Shown in pieces: positions 34,620-44,229 of a DNA stretch of 64,000 nt. This DNA is from JAFAGX01 sp035624215. GTDB lineage: Bacteria > Acidobacteriota > Terriglobia > Terriglobales > Acidobacteriaceae. Under the pieces are notes generated by a model. That model did no database searches. It had not been told where the DNA came from and worked only from the letters and a program-made list of their open reading frames with translations. How positions within the stretch are numbered: the stretch's first letter is position 1; each line of letters opens with the position of its first letter. Where the stretch lies: contig DASPRY010000088.1 of the NCBI GenBank assembly GCA_035624215.1, positions 62,001 to 126,000 of the forward strand, in the 5' to 3' direction. The position numbers were made by a program, and so were the translations under genes.

Positions 34620-35732
34620 TTACAAGCCTGGAATCCAGCGAAGGGCGTTCTTCCGATAAAGCTTTTGTAGAACTGGTTGTGGCAGCTTTAAGCCGTGAAC
34701 TTGCCTGCCTTCAAAGGCAAAGGTTTCATCAGTTGCCAGAAATCTCCAATCGCGCGCATAAGTTGTCTGCCATTCTTTCAGCGATTCCGGCACATCCGCC
34801 GTGGCAGTCAAGTCAAGGTCGGTACCATACAATACGCGGTCCTGGTATTTGATCAGGAATGCCCGTACTTTCTCTGGCGGCGTAATCATCAGGTAGTCCA
34901 TGCGGGCGGCGGTGTCGACGGCAAAGTTGGGGTAACGATCAAAGTGAGCCGCGATGTCGTCCAGACTTTTTTCCATGCTCCCCAAATGCACACCCACCAT
35001 CCGCAAGTGCGGATTCTCGGCCAAAATGTGATCACGCGCCTTCAGGATCTCTTGCTTGGAGGGGAATCCCGGCTTGTTGTATAGGAACCACTGCGGATTT
35101 TCCTGGTAATAGGACCAGGAAGGGTCAGAGGGGTCAGGTGGTCCCCAGGCGACGTCCGGTTCGGCGAGATGGGCCATCAACGTCTTGCCATGGCGGGCGA
35201 TGTCCTTGTAAATGGGTTCGAACTTGGGATCGTCGGCCATGATGAACTTGCCGTCAGCATTCTTGATTTCCATGCCAATGTTTTTCCAAATCTTTACCGC
35301 AACGGCGCCGTCGGAAAAATCTCGATTGATCTGCTTGATGCTCTCAGCCTCAAACGAGGGATCGTTGAATTTGTAGGGGTCAAAAGTCGTGCAGAGAGCA
35401 ACGTGGCCCTGGCTTGAGCGCACGAGGGCCAAAGCATCTTTGATTTGTGGTTCGAGTTCCTTGCGATAGGACAAAGTGTCGTCCATCACAAGAATGTTCA
35501 TCAATTTCAAGTTCAACCGCTCGAGCAAGGCCTGGAGAGCCGGATCGGTCTTGAACACATGCACGTGGACATCAATAGGACGCATCTTCGCCAAGGCCTG
35601 CAAGGCTTGTTCTTCACTGCCATTTTCTTGTTTCTGGGACAAAGCAACTGGCGAGCGAAAAAACATGCACACTGTGAGTACAAGGCTCACGCTTGCAACC
35701 ATCGCAAGAGACAGGCGATTCGAAATCCTCAT
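34620..35732 (-). CDS. exported amidohydrolase family protein (Amidohydro_2 type)
   Basis: TIM-barrel metal hydrolase of 370 aa. MRPIDVHVHVF carries the first metal pair, LMAHLAEPD and VGVHLGS supply later histidines, and VLYGTDLDL the final aspartate. A signal-like segment (LSLAMVASVSLVLTVCMFF) follows the ATG at 35732, which has GAGGGAG upstream; an earlier in-frame start is 93 nt away and unlikely. First gene of the leftward sugar set, 15 bp from the glycosidase. Related enzymes open lactones or decarboxylate, so it may act on a sugar lactone or aglycone; this is inference. Confidence 0.82.
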   Translation of the reverse strand: MRISNRLSLAMVASVSLVLTVCMFFRSPVALSQKQENGSEEQALQALAKMRPIDVHVHVFKTDPALQALLERLNLKLMNILVMDDTLSYRKELEPQIKDALALVRSSQGHVALCTTFDPYKFNDPSFEAESIKQINRDFSDGAVAVKIWKNIGMEIKNADGKFIMADDPKFEPIYKDIARHGKTLMAHLAEPDVAWGPPDPSDPSWSYYQENPQWFLYNKPGFPSKQEILKARDHILAENPHLRMVGVHLGSMEKSLDDIAAHFDRYPNFAVDTAARMDYLMITPPEKVRAFLIKYQDRVLYGTDLDLTATADVPESLKEWQTTYARDWRFLATDETFAFEGRQVHGLKLPQPVLQKLYRKNALRWIPGL

Positions 35733-35917
35733 TCGTCGAACTCCCTCGGCGTCAGCAGAATCGGACCTCAAGGTTCCCTTACCTGTAATCAATTTTTTGC
35801 AACTCTGCTCAAGTGTTATTAGCACAAAAACCGTGCCAAAGCGTGTGACTGCGCTACACTAGCCGGCGTTGCAAACGCGTTTCGTAGCAGCCGTGGTTTG
35901 CGAACTGAATTCTCGAG

Positions 35918-36235
35918 GTGAATAGCGTGGCGATCGTGATGCGAATTATTCAGCGCTTTCAGACCGGCAAGAAAGTCGAATTCATGGAACTGGAAAAGCA
36001 GTTTGCCGTGCTCGAGCATCAGGGTGTTCTCCTGAAAGGGGAACGCCTGTCGCCACTGGCGAGCCGCGAGCCCGGGAATACGCTTATCTGGCAGGCCCAC
36101 TTCGCCAACCTGGCGGCGGCTGAAAAAGCGCTCGAGTTTATTGCAAGCAACCCTGAGCATACGCGCCTTTACGACCAACAGAAGCAATACATGGAGGACA
36201 CGTGGGTTGAGTTCTACGAGATTCTGGACTATTAG
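35918..36235 (+). CDS. small protein, probably a dimeric alpha/beta-barrel (NIPSNAP/mutarotase-like fold)
   Basis: A 105-aa protein of mixed alpha/beta composition. A strand (IVMRIIQRFQTG), a long helix (KVEFMELEKQFAVLEH), then TLIWQAHFANL and EKALEFIASNPEHTRLYD, ending FYEILDY. This order resembles ferredoxin-like dimeric barrels, which include L-rhamnose mutarotase and NIPSNAP proteins, but no diagnostic residue is seen. Start: GTG-35918, or ATG-35938 just inside. TACACT about 60 nt upstream may be the -10. It faces the sugar operon across a 185-bp divergent promoter region, so an accessory sugar role is an inference. Confidence 0.7.
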   Translation: MNSVAIVMRIIQRFQTGKKVEFMELEKQFAVLEHQGVLLKGERLSPLASREPGNTLIWQAHFANLAAAEKALEFIASNPEHTRLYDQQKQYMEDTWVEFYEILDY

Positions 36236-36271
36236 CGTTTTGGCATAGAGCGGCCTATCCGCAGTTTTCAC

Positions 36272-36302
36272 TTGACACCACGCCGTCCGAAAGCAATAGT
36301 TA
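36272..36302 (+). promoter_or_regulatory. candidate promoter for the TonB receptor gene
   Basis: A perfect TTGACA at 36272-36277 is followed, at 17-19 bp, by the poor -10 candidates AATAGT or TAGTTA. Only the -35 is convincing. The receptor ATG is about 55 nt downstream. Confidence 0.35.
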
Positions 36303-36356
36303 TGAACCGTAATAATACGAAACCTGCCGAACCGGCGCAAATCCAGGGAGGTGGGT

Positions 36357-39300
36357 ATGCATCGGGTCACCCAAGGTTCCGCTATTCGCGTTGCACTCGC
36401 TCTGTTTCTCGGTTGCGCTATTTTCATGCCCTGCGTGCTTCCAGGACAGGCGAGCTATCAGGCACAAATCCGCGGCAACGTGTCGGACGCGACCGGCGCT
36501 GCTCTCCCGAACGCTACAGTTACGATCACCGACGTTGGCACGAACATCTCACAAATCGCCAAGACTGATCGCACCGGCACCTACATTCTGCGGGCTCTTC
36601 GGCCCTCCACCTACGCGGTGCGGGCGGAAGCGCCAGGATTCGCGATGGTGCAGCAAAAGGGTGTCGTTCTAGCGGTAGACCAGGAGACTAGCCTCAACTT
36701 CACGTTGCGTCCTGCGGCCACGAGCACTACGGTCGAGGTGCGTGAAGCTGCTCCTCTGCTCGACACCGGCAGCGCATCTTTAGGCACTGAGGTCACGAAC
36801 GAATACGTTAAAGAGATTCCGCTGCTCAACCGCAATTTCTTTGGGCTAGTCTTCCTGAATGCGGGAGTAACCGAGACGGCAGGTTCGGGAATTGCGGACA
36901 ATTACCCATCGGGCACGAACTTTGTTTCCAACGGGCAGCGCAATGCAACAGCCGAGGTGCGGATGGACGGAGCCTTGATCAGCGCGCCAGAAGAGGGCGA
37001 GGGCGGGAACTCCAACGTTTTCTATGAACCGTCTGTGGAGGCGGTGCAGGAATTCAAGGTGCAGAACAACGCTTTCGCGGCTGAGTTTGGCAGCAACGGC
37101 GGTACCGTGGTCAACATGGCGTTGAAGAGCGGCACGAATGCCTTGCATGGCAGCGCCTGGTGGTTTGGACAGAATGGCGTGCTCGACGCCAACGATTTTT
37201 TCAGCAACCAGGCTGGACTTCCGCGGCCAGACCATTCCCGCAATCAATACGGCGTTTCGCTAGGTGGTCCAATCCGCAGGAACAAGACGTTTTTCTTCGT
37301 CGACATTGAGCGTGTCCTGGAGGTTGACCCCGTCCAGATTGTCGCGACCGTGCCAACGGCGGCCGAGCGGGTTGGGAACTTCTCGCAGGCGCTCATCACC
37401 GACCCGAACACTGGGAATATTGTTCCCAATTTGATTTTCAATCCGTTCAGGCTTGATGCCAACGGAAATCGCACCCCGTTTCCTAACAATACAATTCCGC
37501 AAACCATTTTTGATCTGGTGGGTGCGAAGGTTCTTAATCTATACCCACTTCCGAACCAGCCCGGCAATCCGGATGGCACCAATAACTTCCGCGCCAACAC
37601 CAACAGTGACACGCGTAGCCTGCAGTTTGACACCAAGGTCGATGAGCAGACTTCCAACACCACGCACCTGGCCGCAAGGTTCAGTCATGCCCATTACACC
37701 AATGCTGTCCCTACGGTGCTCGGCGACTATGAGTTCAATGACGGAAACAACTACCTCACCAGCGTAGAAAACGGTGGACTGCAATTCGACTGGACACTCA
37801 AACCAATTTTGTTACTGAGCAGCCGATTTGGCGTCGATTATGTCCACGCGCCCGGCTTTACCAACTATCCTGCAGCAACTTCAGTCGGTTTTCCGGCCAG
37901 TCTGGACCAGGCAAACGATATTTCACGTATGCCGGGGATCCTGGTCGATTCTCCCTGGACTTCCATCTACGACCAGTGTTGCGTCGATACCAAACTGAAT
38001 CACGTGCTGTACTCGTATTCTTCTTCACTGGCGTGGGCAAAGGGAAAACACAACATCAAGTTTGGCGGTGAGCAGCGCATTTTCTTCAACAATTTTCAGG
38101 AACCCAGCTATCCCAGCGGGTATTTTCATTTTGCCCAGACGGTCACCGAAAACGTGATCGGCGCCCTCAATCCCGACCAGGGGAATCCTTTTGCCGACAT
38201 TCTTCTGGGAATCGGCGACTACGGCGGCATCAGCATTTACCCGATGGCCTTGAACAAGTCGAAGGAGACGGCTTTTTATACGCAGGATGATTGGCGCGTC
38301 ACGCCCAAGCTCACTCTGAATCTTGGCTTACGCTATGAATGGAGCACGCCCTACAGCGAACGTTACAACCACATCGAGTTCAGCAACTTCAACGGGAACA
38401 GCGGGATTACGCTCGACTTGAGCAGCGGTGTTCCGGGGCTGCAATCTCTGGGACTTGGGCCGACACAGTTAACTGGAATTACGCTTTTCCCCACTGCTTC
38501 GCAGCGCACCGTGCCTGTCGATCGCAATAACGTGGGACCGCGCCTGGGATTCGCCTATCAACTCACCAGGAACACGGTTGTTCGCGGGGGAGCGGGAATC
38601 TATTTCGGAATGAACGTCGCCACCAACTTCCAGTATGTTGGTACCGCATTCCGCAAGGATGGGGTGGTGTATTTCACTAAGAACAATTTCAATTGTTCGA
38701 CCGGAATCCGGTCCGATTGCCAGTACGCAACTTTGGAAGATCCGTTTCCCGCCGGCTTACCGGCGCCGCAAGGAGAAAAGTACGGAAAGCTGGCGGAGTG
38801 GGGATTTATAAACCAGAACGACCTGGGCACGACCGCCGCGCAGAACGCGGATATCTATCAATGGAGCTTCGGAGTGCAGCGTTTACTTCCCGGCCAGTTG
38901 GTCATTTCTGCTGACTATTCAGCGAATCACAGCACGCATCTTCCCTGGGGTGGGGCCGCCGGAGCCACAACGCGCGATCGAAATTTCATTCCTTCCCCGA
39001 TCCGGCAGAAGTTTAACGACAATGGCCAGTGCAACATCGATGGCAGTGTTAATTTCAGCGACCTATACAGCTATAACAATCTCCACTGCAACGTGCCCAA
39101 TCCTTTCTATTCCATGTTTGAGGGACCGACAGCAATTTTCCATGAGCCCGATTCCCTATACGACGATCCGGTGATTCCGCTCATCAATCTGTTGCGGCCG
39201 CATCCGCAGTTCAATGGCAGCTTCGAGGGACTACCCCTGCTCGAAGGCGAATCTTTCTATAACGCACTGCAAATCCGGATGACGAAGCGAGCCAGCCACT

Positions 39301-40022
39301 ACATCAGCTTCGAAGGTGGTTACACTCTCTCCAAGGCGACTGATGACTCTTCCTCAGGCCGCAATGCGTGGGTTGGCGGGCTGGTCTTCGATAATCCTCA
39401 GGAATTAGATAACTTGAAAGCTGAGCACTCCATCGGCGCCAACGACGCTACTCACCGTCTGGCCTTGGCGATTATTGGCGATCTTCCGATCGGACGCGGG
39501 CGCTGGATCGGTAATGATATGAACCGCGTCCTTGATGGTTTCGTAGGAGGCTGGACTCTGTCCGCCATTCTTACGGAACAGTCGGGCCAACCGATTGACA
39601 TCGGCATGTCGGAGCCTTCGCTCGATGATGGCAATCAACGCCCCAATGTCATTTGCAACCCCAGCAGCGGAGTGAGCGCGCATCAGTCCGCCTTGTCTGC
39701 CTCGTCGGCGAACCCTTTGAGCGTGTTCAACACGACTTGTTTCGCTAATCCGGGCTACGAGCAGCCGGGAAACGCGCCGCGGTTCTTCTCGAATTTGAGG
39801 GTCAATGGCATTCACAACATTGATATCGCGCTTGAGAAGACTTTCATTCCGCATGAAGGCATGCGGATCGAGGTACGAGGCGAATTCTTCAACTTCTTTA
39901 ATACTCCGCGCTTTGCCATCCCCGACAATTTGTGGGGTGACTCGACCTTCGGTCAAATCTCGCAGACGGCAATGGGGAGCACGCCGCGACACGGGCAGCT
40001 CGGTGTGCGTTTCGAATTCTAG
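36357..40022 (+). CDS. Oar-like TonB-dependent outer-membrane receptor with CarboxypepD_reg domain
   Basis: Outer-membrane protein of 1221 aa. A signal peptide (VALALFLGCAIFMPCVL) is followed by a carboxypeptidase-regulatory-like beta-sandwich at about residues 35-120 (IRGNVSDATGAALPNATVTI). A plug region follows at about 130-250, then a long beta-barrel ending in GQLGVRFEF with the C-terminal Phe expected for Bam-dependent insertion. This architecture is the expanded acidobacterial receptor family, used for oligosaccharide or metal-chelate uptake. ATG-36357 with GGGAGGT before it is preferred to GTG-36351. The glycosidase-like gene 20 bp downstream suggests a glycan substrate. Confidence 0.92.
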   Translation: MHRVTQGSAIRVALALFLGCAIFMPCVLPGQASYQAQIRGNVSDATGAALPNATVTITDVGTNISQIAKTDRTGTYILRALRPSTYAVRAEAPGFAMVQQKGVVLAVDQETSLNFTLRPAATSTTVEVREAAPLLDTGSASLGTEVTNEYVKEIPLLNRNFFGLVFLNAGVTETAGSGIADNYPSGTNFVSNGQRNATAEVRMDGALISAPEEGEGGNSNVFYEPSVEAVQEFKVQNNAFAAEFGSNGGTVVNMALKSGTNALHGSAWWFGQNGVLDANDFFSNQAGLPRPDHSRNQYGVSLGGPIRRNKTFFFVDIERVLEVDPVQIVATVPTAAERVGNFSQALITDPNTGNIVPNLIFNPFRLDANGNRTPFPNNTIPQTIFDLVGAKVLNLYPLPNQPGNPDGTNNFRANTNSDTRSLQFDTKVDEQTSNTTHLAARFSHAHYTNAVPTVLGDYEFNDGNNYLTSVENGGLQFDWTLKPILLLSSRFGVDYVHAPGFTNYPAATSVGFPASLDQANDISRMPGILVDSPWTSIYDQCCVDTKLNHVLYSYSSSLAWAKGKHNIKFGGEQRIFFNNFQEPSYPSGYFHFAQTVTENVIGALNPDQGNPFADILLGIGDYGGISIYPMALNKSKETAFYTQDDWRVTPKLTLNLGLRYEWSTPYSERYNHIEFSNFNGNSGITLDLSSGVPGLQSLGLGPTQLTGITLFPTASQRTVPVDRNNVGPRLGFAYQLTRNTVVRGGAGIYFGMNVATNFQYVGTAFRKDGVVYFTKNNFNCSTGIRSDCQYATLEDPFPAGLPAPQGEKYGKLAEWGFINQNDLGTTAAQNADIYQWSFGVQRLLPGQLVISADYSANHSTHLPWGGAAGATTRDRNFIPSPIRQKFNDNGQCNIDGSVNFSDLYSYNNLHCNVPNPFYSMFEGPTAIFHEPDSLYDDPVIPLINLLRPHPQFNGSFEGLPLLEGESFYNALQIRMTKRASHYISFEGGYTLSKATDDSSSGRNAWVGGLVFDNPQELDNLKAEHSIGANDATHRLALAIIGDLPIGRGRWIGNDMNRVLDGFVGGWTLSAILTEQSGQPIDIGMSEPSLDDGNQRPNVICNPSSGVSAHQSALSASSANPLSVFNTTCFANPGYEQPGNAPRFFSNLRVNGIHNIDIALEKTFIPHEGMRIEVRGEFFNFFNTPRFAIPDNLWGDSTFGQISQTAMGSTPRHGQLGVRFEF

Positions 40023-40041
40023 TTCGTGGTAAAGGGACTCG

Positions 40042-41595
40042 GTGAAGAGACGCACGTTTCTGAAAGCGAGCGGTGCGGCAGCCCTTCTGGCTGGTGTGGG
40101 CGGGGCGACGGCATCGGCGCGAATTCCTGTCCACAACTTCGATGGATATCCTTTTGGCGCCGGACCCCTGGTGACCGATCGACTCTACCAAGGGCCTTTT
40201 TCCGCCGATGACTATCCGAGTTGGAATGTGGTGATGGCGACCACTCCTTCCGAGGACGTCGTGTCCAACTATGGCATGGGACTGGTCACATATCTGTGCG
40301 ATGAGGTAGGCCCTGGTCACAAAGACGGCGAGACTCTGGCACAGTCGCTCGAGAACCTTGTCAAGCTGCCGCTGGGCAGGAAGTTATACATCCGCGTGAA
40401 TTGGAAAGACGTGCAGTCACGTCCGGGACGACTGGATTTCTGCGAACACTGGAAACTGAGCTTCGACCTGGCACGCCGGTATGGCAAGCGAGTGGGTTTC
40501 CGCGTCATGATGAGTAACCCGGATATCCCCGGTCCCGTGCTTCCCGACTTCCTGCAGCAAAAAGTTCCCTTCGTGAAGCTGGGGGAATGGCAACGCAGAG
40601 TCAGATACGAGCCGCGATATGACGACCCTGTGTTTCAGGCAGCCTTTCGCGAATTGGTTGACCTGTTGGCCCAGGAGTACGACGGCAGCCCGGATGTAGA
40701 GTATGTTGATACGTTCATGTACGGTTTCTGGGGCGAGGGCCACACATGGCCACTTCCAAATAATCCTTTCCCTGATTCCACGACCGCAGAAAACACCTTC
40801 GTCAGAATGTTTGAATACCAGGTTGACCGATGGAAAAAGACTCCGCTGGTCACTAATACCCAACCTGATTTCAGCAAAGTCGGCAATTCCGAACTGCTCG
40901 ATCGTACCGTACGAAGCTTCAATTGGCTGCGCACCGACACAATCTTCATTGAGAATGAGCAGATCGAGGAGCTGAGCAATCGCCCGCCGTGGACAGCCGT
41001 CTCGGTGGAAGTCGGGATGTCGGACGGTTCTCCTGCAAGCCTCAAAACCGACGAGGGAGTTACTTACACCGACAATGTGATCCATCACGTGCAGGACGTT
41101 GGCCCCTGCTACTTTTCACTATGGAACTGGCATCGAATTCAAGCGGACCGGATCCTGAATTACTATCAGCAGTTTCCAACAGCCATTGATCTGCTGGCCC
41201 GGAGGATAGGCTATCGAGTACGTCCGTCCTGGCTATGGACCTATGAGGAAGAAGGATATCCGGGTCTGATCATAGGCTTCGTTAATGATGGCATTGCGGG
41301 GGTGCCGGGTGCGTTGCGTGTTGCCGTGACACGAGATGGTGGAAAGGTGCTCGCCAGTGGGAGCCTCGACCCCGGCTATCCGCTTCCCGGCAAGGTCCGT
41401 CAGGCGAAGTTTCCTCTCCCTAAGGGTACGGACTGGAAGGGACTGAAACTGAAGGCGGAGATCGAGGTGAAGGGGCAGCGTTATCCGGTGCGATGGGCTT
41501 GCCGCCAGGGCATGAATCAGGATGGAACACTGACACTTCGTCCGACCGTTGGACTGGGCGAAAACGACGAGACCGGGGGCGTGCCGCCCACCTAG
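40042..41595 (+). CDS. Tat-exported TIM-barrel protein, putative glycoside hydrolase
   Basis: 517-aa protein with a twin-arginine signal (KRRTFLKASGAAALLAG). An (alpha/beta) barrel has LYIRVNWKDVQSRPGRLDF near 115 (substrate strand) and VDTFMYGFWGEGHTW near 230, where Glu could be the acid/base. IFIENEQIEEL near 308 could hold the nucleophile. A beta-sandwich domain (about 395-500) follows, as in DUF4832-type proteins. The pattern recalls clan GH-A enzymes, but I cannot name a family. GTG start, 20 bp after the receptor, likely cotranscribed. Folding before export suggests a cofactor or slow-folding enzyme. Confidence 0.72.
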   Translation: MKRRTFLKASGAAALLAGVGGATASARIPVHNFDGYPFGAGPLVTDRLYQGPFSADDYPSWNVVMATTPSEDVVSNYGMGLVTYLCDEVGPGHKDGETLAQSLENLVKLPLGRKLYIRVNWKDVQSRPGRLDFCEHWKLSFDLARRYGKRVGFRVMMSNPDIPGPVLPDFLQQKVPFVKLGEWQRRVRYEPRYDDPVFQAAFRELVDLLAQEYDGSPDVEYVDTFMYGFWGEGHTWPLPNNPFPDSTTAENTFVRMFEYQVDRWKKTPLVTNTQPDFSKVGNSELLDRTVRSFNWLRTDTIFIENEQIEELSNRPPWTAVSVEVGMSDGSPASLKTDEGVTYTDNVIHHVQDVGPCYFSLWNWHRIQADRILNYYQQFPTAIDLLARRIGYRVRPSWLWTYEEEGYPGLIIGFVNDGIAGVPGALRVAVTRDGGKVLASGSLDPGYPLPGKVRQAKFPLPKGTDWKGLKLKAEIEVKGQRYPVRWACRQGMNQDGTLTLRPTVGLGENDETGGVPPT

Positions 41596-41637
41596 ATTTC
41601 TCAAAGACGAAAAATTCTGAGTTATTCGGACAGTTCT

Positions 41638-43530
41638 ATGAGACTAAAGAGCGCACTCGGCGCCTACTTGCTCCTCTATCTGTCAATCCCTGCGATCGGC
41701 TCCAATTCAGTCGAGAGGAACTGGACAAACTATGTTCGCATCGGCGCCTATGGGCTGAACTCAGACAATACCGACAAAATCATTGCCGACGCCACGGCAA
41801 GCGGAGTCTTTGGCATTGAAGTCGATAATGACATCCCGGGGCGATATGAAAGCTTTGTCAATCCAGACGAAAAGCTGAAGGCACTTCACACTTTGGCGGC
41901 GAAGGCTCACGCGGCCGGCAATCGCGCGTTCGTGTACATTGCCGGGCTGGAGTGTATTACCGCGAATGCCGATAAAGCTCGGCATACGCTGGCCAAAGAT
42001 CATCCCGATTGGTTGCAACGAAAAATTACCGGCGAGCCCGCCGTCTTCGGCGGGGGCACGGCATTCTGGATAAGCAAGGGAGACGAGGATGTGTGGGTAA
42101 CTCCTTATGCTCCGGAGTGGCGAAAAACCTACATGCAACGAGTGCGGCAGATTGCGGCGACGGGAATTGATGGCATTTACGTTGACATTCCCTATTGGAT
42201 GACGCACTTCGAAGGTTGGGAGGATACCTGGGCGAGCTTCGACGACTACACGGTTGCGGAGTTCAAAAAGCAAACCGGACTGGATGCCAGGCACGAATTG
42301 AAGCTGGGAGACTTTTCTGACTTGAATTTTCGCAAGTGGGTCGATTTCCGGATCAGAACGATTACCGAATTCATGCAGGAGATCGATCGAACGGCAAAAT
42401 CAGTAAATCCTGAGATCAAGACCATCCCTGAAATATATCCGGGTATTGAAGAGTCGGCCGTTCGTGTAGGCGCGGATGTTTACAGTCTTTATCCCGTTGT
42501 GGATGCGATTGCCCATGAATATGAGTACGGCGAAGGCGACCACATGGCATCGTCGCGCTCACCGCTGGATTGGTTTTGTTACCAGGTCGGAATGCACTCG
42601 TTTCGCGCATTTGCCCAAGGCAAGGCCACGTGGATGCTGAATTATTCGTGGGATGGCGATAAGAAGGTGGATGCCCGACAAGCCATGCTCAATTTGGCTA
42701 TGTCAGAAGTGATGGCGGGGGCGAACTTCTGGGATGCTCCGGGACACGTGATGGCCGGCTCGAATGATTTGCCAACGCGGAAGCGGATTTTCTCCTGGAT
42801 AAGAGATCATGAAAAGACGCTGTATGCGCCGCGAATACCGATTAATCCCATCGGAGTTTATTTCTCGCCGGACACGCGAAATTACTACGCGAAGGAATTT
42901 GTTGCCTCCTATCGCGGCATTCTTATTCTTCTCATGCAAAAGCACCTGGAGTTTCAAATTGTGACTCCACGCACTGCTTCAGATTTTCGGGGGAGCACTT
43001 TGATCCTTCCCGATGTCCGGATCATGAGTGACTCGGAGAAGAACCTCATGAAGGCATATGTCGAACACGGAAACACGCTGTTGATTACGGGAGAAGATGC
43101 AACCGGACTGGATGCATCAGGGAATGTTATGCGTTTTCCGAAATGTCCGGGCAAAGCTTACATGGCTTCGCTGGGAAAAAATTTTGAGGCGACTTTACCT
43201 GATCAGGAAGGCGAGTTCCTGAAGCAAGTCAAAGGTGGAAATTCTCTGCGGGTAGTTGCCTCACCCCGGCTGGCAACCTCAATTTCCAATGTCAATGGGA
43301 AGCCCCACCTGTTTCTTGCCAATTTTGCCGGGCTTCGCGGCGGAGTAAATCCGGTCCAAACACCGGAGACGGGCGCAGAAGTCACAGTTCCGGGAGTTTC
43401 GCGGGGCCAGGGGTTCTACCTCCCTTTTCTTGGAGATGTGCAAACATTGACCGGAATAGCCGATACTGCAGGCATGACTTACCGGCTACCCGCCATCGAA
43501 AAGGGTGCGATTTTTTGGTATGAGCCGTGA
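41638..43530 (+). CDS. secreted glycosidase-like protein with beta-galactosidase-trimerisation-like domain
   Basis: 630-aa exported protein (signal ALGAYLLLYLSIPAIGS). The N-terminal part is barrel-like, with IDGIYVDIPYWMTHFEGWED near 180, resembling GH29/GH42-type active-site strands. IKTIPEIYPGIEES follows near 260, and ANFWDAPGHVMAGSND near 360. Residues about 400-540 form a Rossmann-like segment (RGILILLMQKHLEFQIV, GSTLILPDVRIMSDSE), as in the class-I-glutaminase-like domain that trimerises GH42 enzymes. A short beta domain ends the protein. The exact family is not known to me. It sits 43 bp after the Tat protein in the same unit. Confidence 0.72.
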   Translation: MRLKSALGAYLLLYLSIPAIGSNSVERNWTNYVRIGAYGLNSDNTDKIIADATASGVFGIEVDNDIPGRYESFVNPDEKLKALHTLAAKAHAAGNRAFVYIAGLECITANADKARHTLAKDHPDWLQRKITGEPAVFGGGTAFWISKGDEDVWVTPYAPEWRKTYMQRVRQIAATGIDGIYVDIPYWMTHFEGWEDTWASFDDYTVAEFKKQTGLDARHELKLGDFSDLNFRKWVDFRIRTITEFMQEIDRTAKSVNPEIKTIPEIYPGIEESAVRVGADVYSLYPVVDAIAHEYEYGEGDHMASSRSPLDWFCYQVGMHSFRAFAQGKATWMLNYSWDGDKKVDARQAMLNLAMSEVMAGANFWDAPGHVMAGSNDLPTRKRIFSWIRDHEKTLYAPRIPINPIGVYFSPDTRNYYAKEFVASYRGILILLMQKHLEFQIVTPRTASDFRGSTLILPDVRIMSDSEKNLMKAYVEHGNTLLITGEDATGLDASGNVMRFPKCPGKAYMASLGKNFEATLPDQEGEFLKQVKGGNSLRVVASPRLATSISNVNGKPHLFLANFAGLRGGVNPVQTPETGAEVTVPGVSRGQGFYLPFLGDVQTLTGIADTAGMTYRLPAIEKGAIFWYEP

Positions 43531-44200
43531 CCGGAAAGCAATCTCAGAGCGCCGGCGTCGTCCCGTGGGATTGAAACCTTTGCCACGAAGCTTTTACGAT
43601 CGCGATCCGCGCGTGGTGAGTCGTGAGTTGCTGGGCAAGGTTCTGGCACGACGAGAAGGCCGCGTTCTCCTTAGCGCGAGGATCGTAGAGGTTGAAGCGT
43701 ATCTCGGAAGCGAGGATGCAGCCGCTCATGCGGCTGCCGGCCGGACCGAGCGCAACGACGTGCTATTTGGCCCGCCGGGCTACGCTTATGTTTACTTGAT
43801 CTATGGCAATCACTATTGCCTCAATGTTTCGTGCTTACCGGATGGAACAGCAGGAGGAATTCTGTTCCGTGCTGCGGAGCCGCTGCAAGGAATCAAGCAA
43901 ATGTCCAGGGCACGCGGTATCACCGTGAAAAGCCCGGGCGATCTGCGCCTGCTGACCAGCGGGCCGGGCCGATTAGCCGAAGCATTTGGAATCACCCGCG
44001 CACGGGACAATGGCAAAGATTTGACCAGTTCAGATTCTGACCTCTTCATTGGTGAGGATGGCTTTCGTGTGTCGCGTGTCAGCGTTACGCCACGGATCGG
44101 AATCACCAAGTCGACTGCGCTTCCGCTGCGTTATGTGATTGCGGGAAATCGATTTGTGTCCGGACCGGCGAGGCTTCGCTCAGGCGCCAGAGCCAATTGA
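43520..44200 (+). CDS. 3-methyladenine DNA glycosylase (AAG/MPG family)
   Basis: Removes alkylated purines such as 3-methyladenine by flipping and hydrolysing the N-glycosidic bond. RDPRVVSRELLGKVL, IVEVEAYLGSEDAAAHA (with the catalytic Glu), FGPPGYAYVYLIYGNHYCLN (DNA intercalation loop) and LTSGPGRLAEAFGI are the family blocks, in the normal order over 226 aa. The ATG overlaps the end of the glycosidase-like gene by 11 bp, so it may be read from the same transcript although functionally unrelated. Confidence 0.95.
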   Translation: MSRDRKAISERRRRPVGLKPLPRSFYDRDPRVVSRELLGKVLARREGRVLLSARIVEVEAYLGSEDAAAHAAAGRTERNDVLFGPPGYAYVYLIYGNHYCLNVSCLPDGTAGGILFRAAEPLQGIKQMSRARGITVKSPGDLRLLTSGPGRLAEAFGITRARDNGKDLTSSDSDLFIGEDGFRVSRVSVTPRIGITKSTALPLRYVIAGNRFVSGPARLRSGARAN

Positions 44201-44229
44201 GGGCATACGTCGAACAACCAGCCCTGAAT

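Noticed and set aside
39405..40136. 243-codon minus-strand frame over the TonB receptor 3' end
   Set aside because: Antisense to conserved barrel sequence; Arg/Ala-rich shadow composition.
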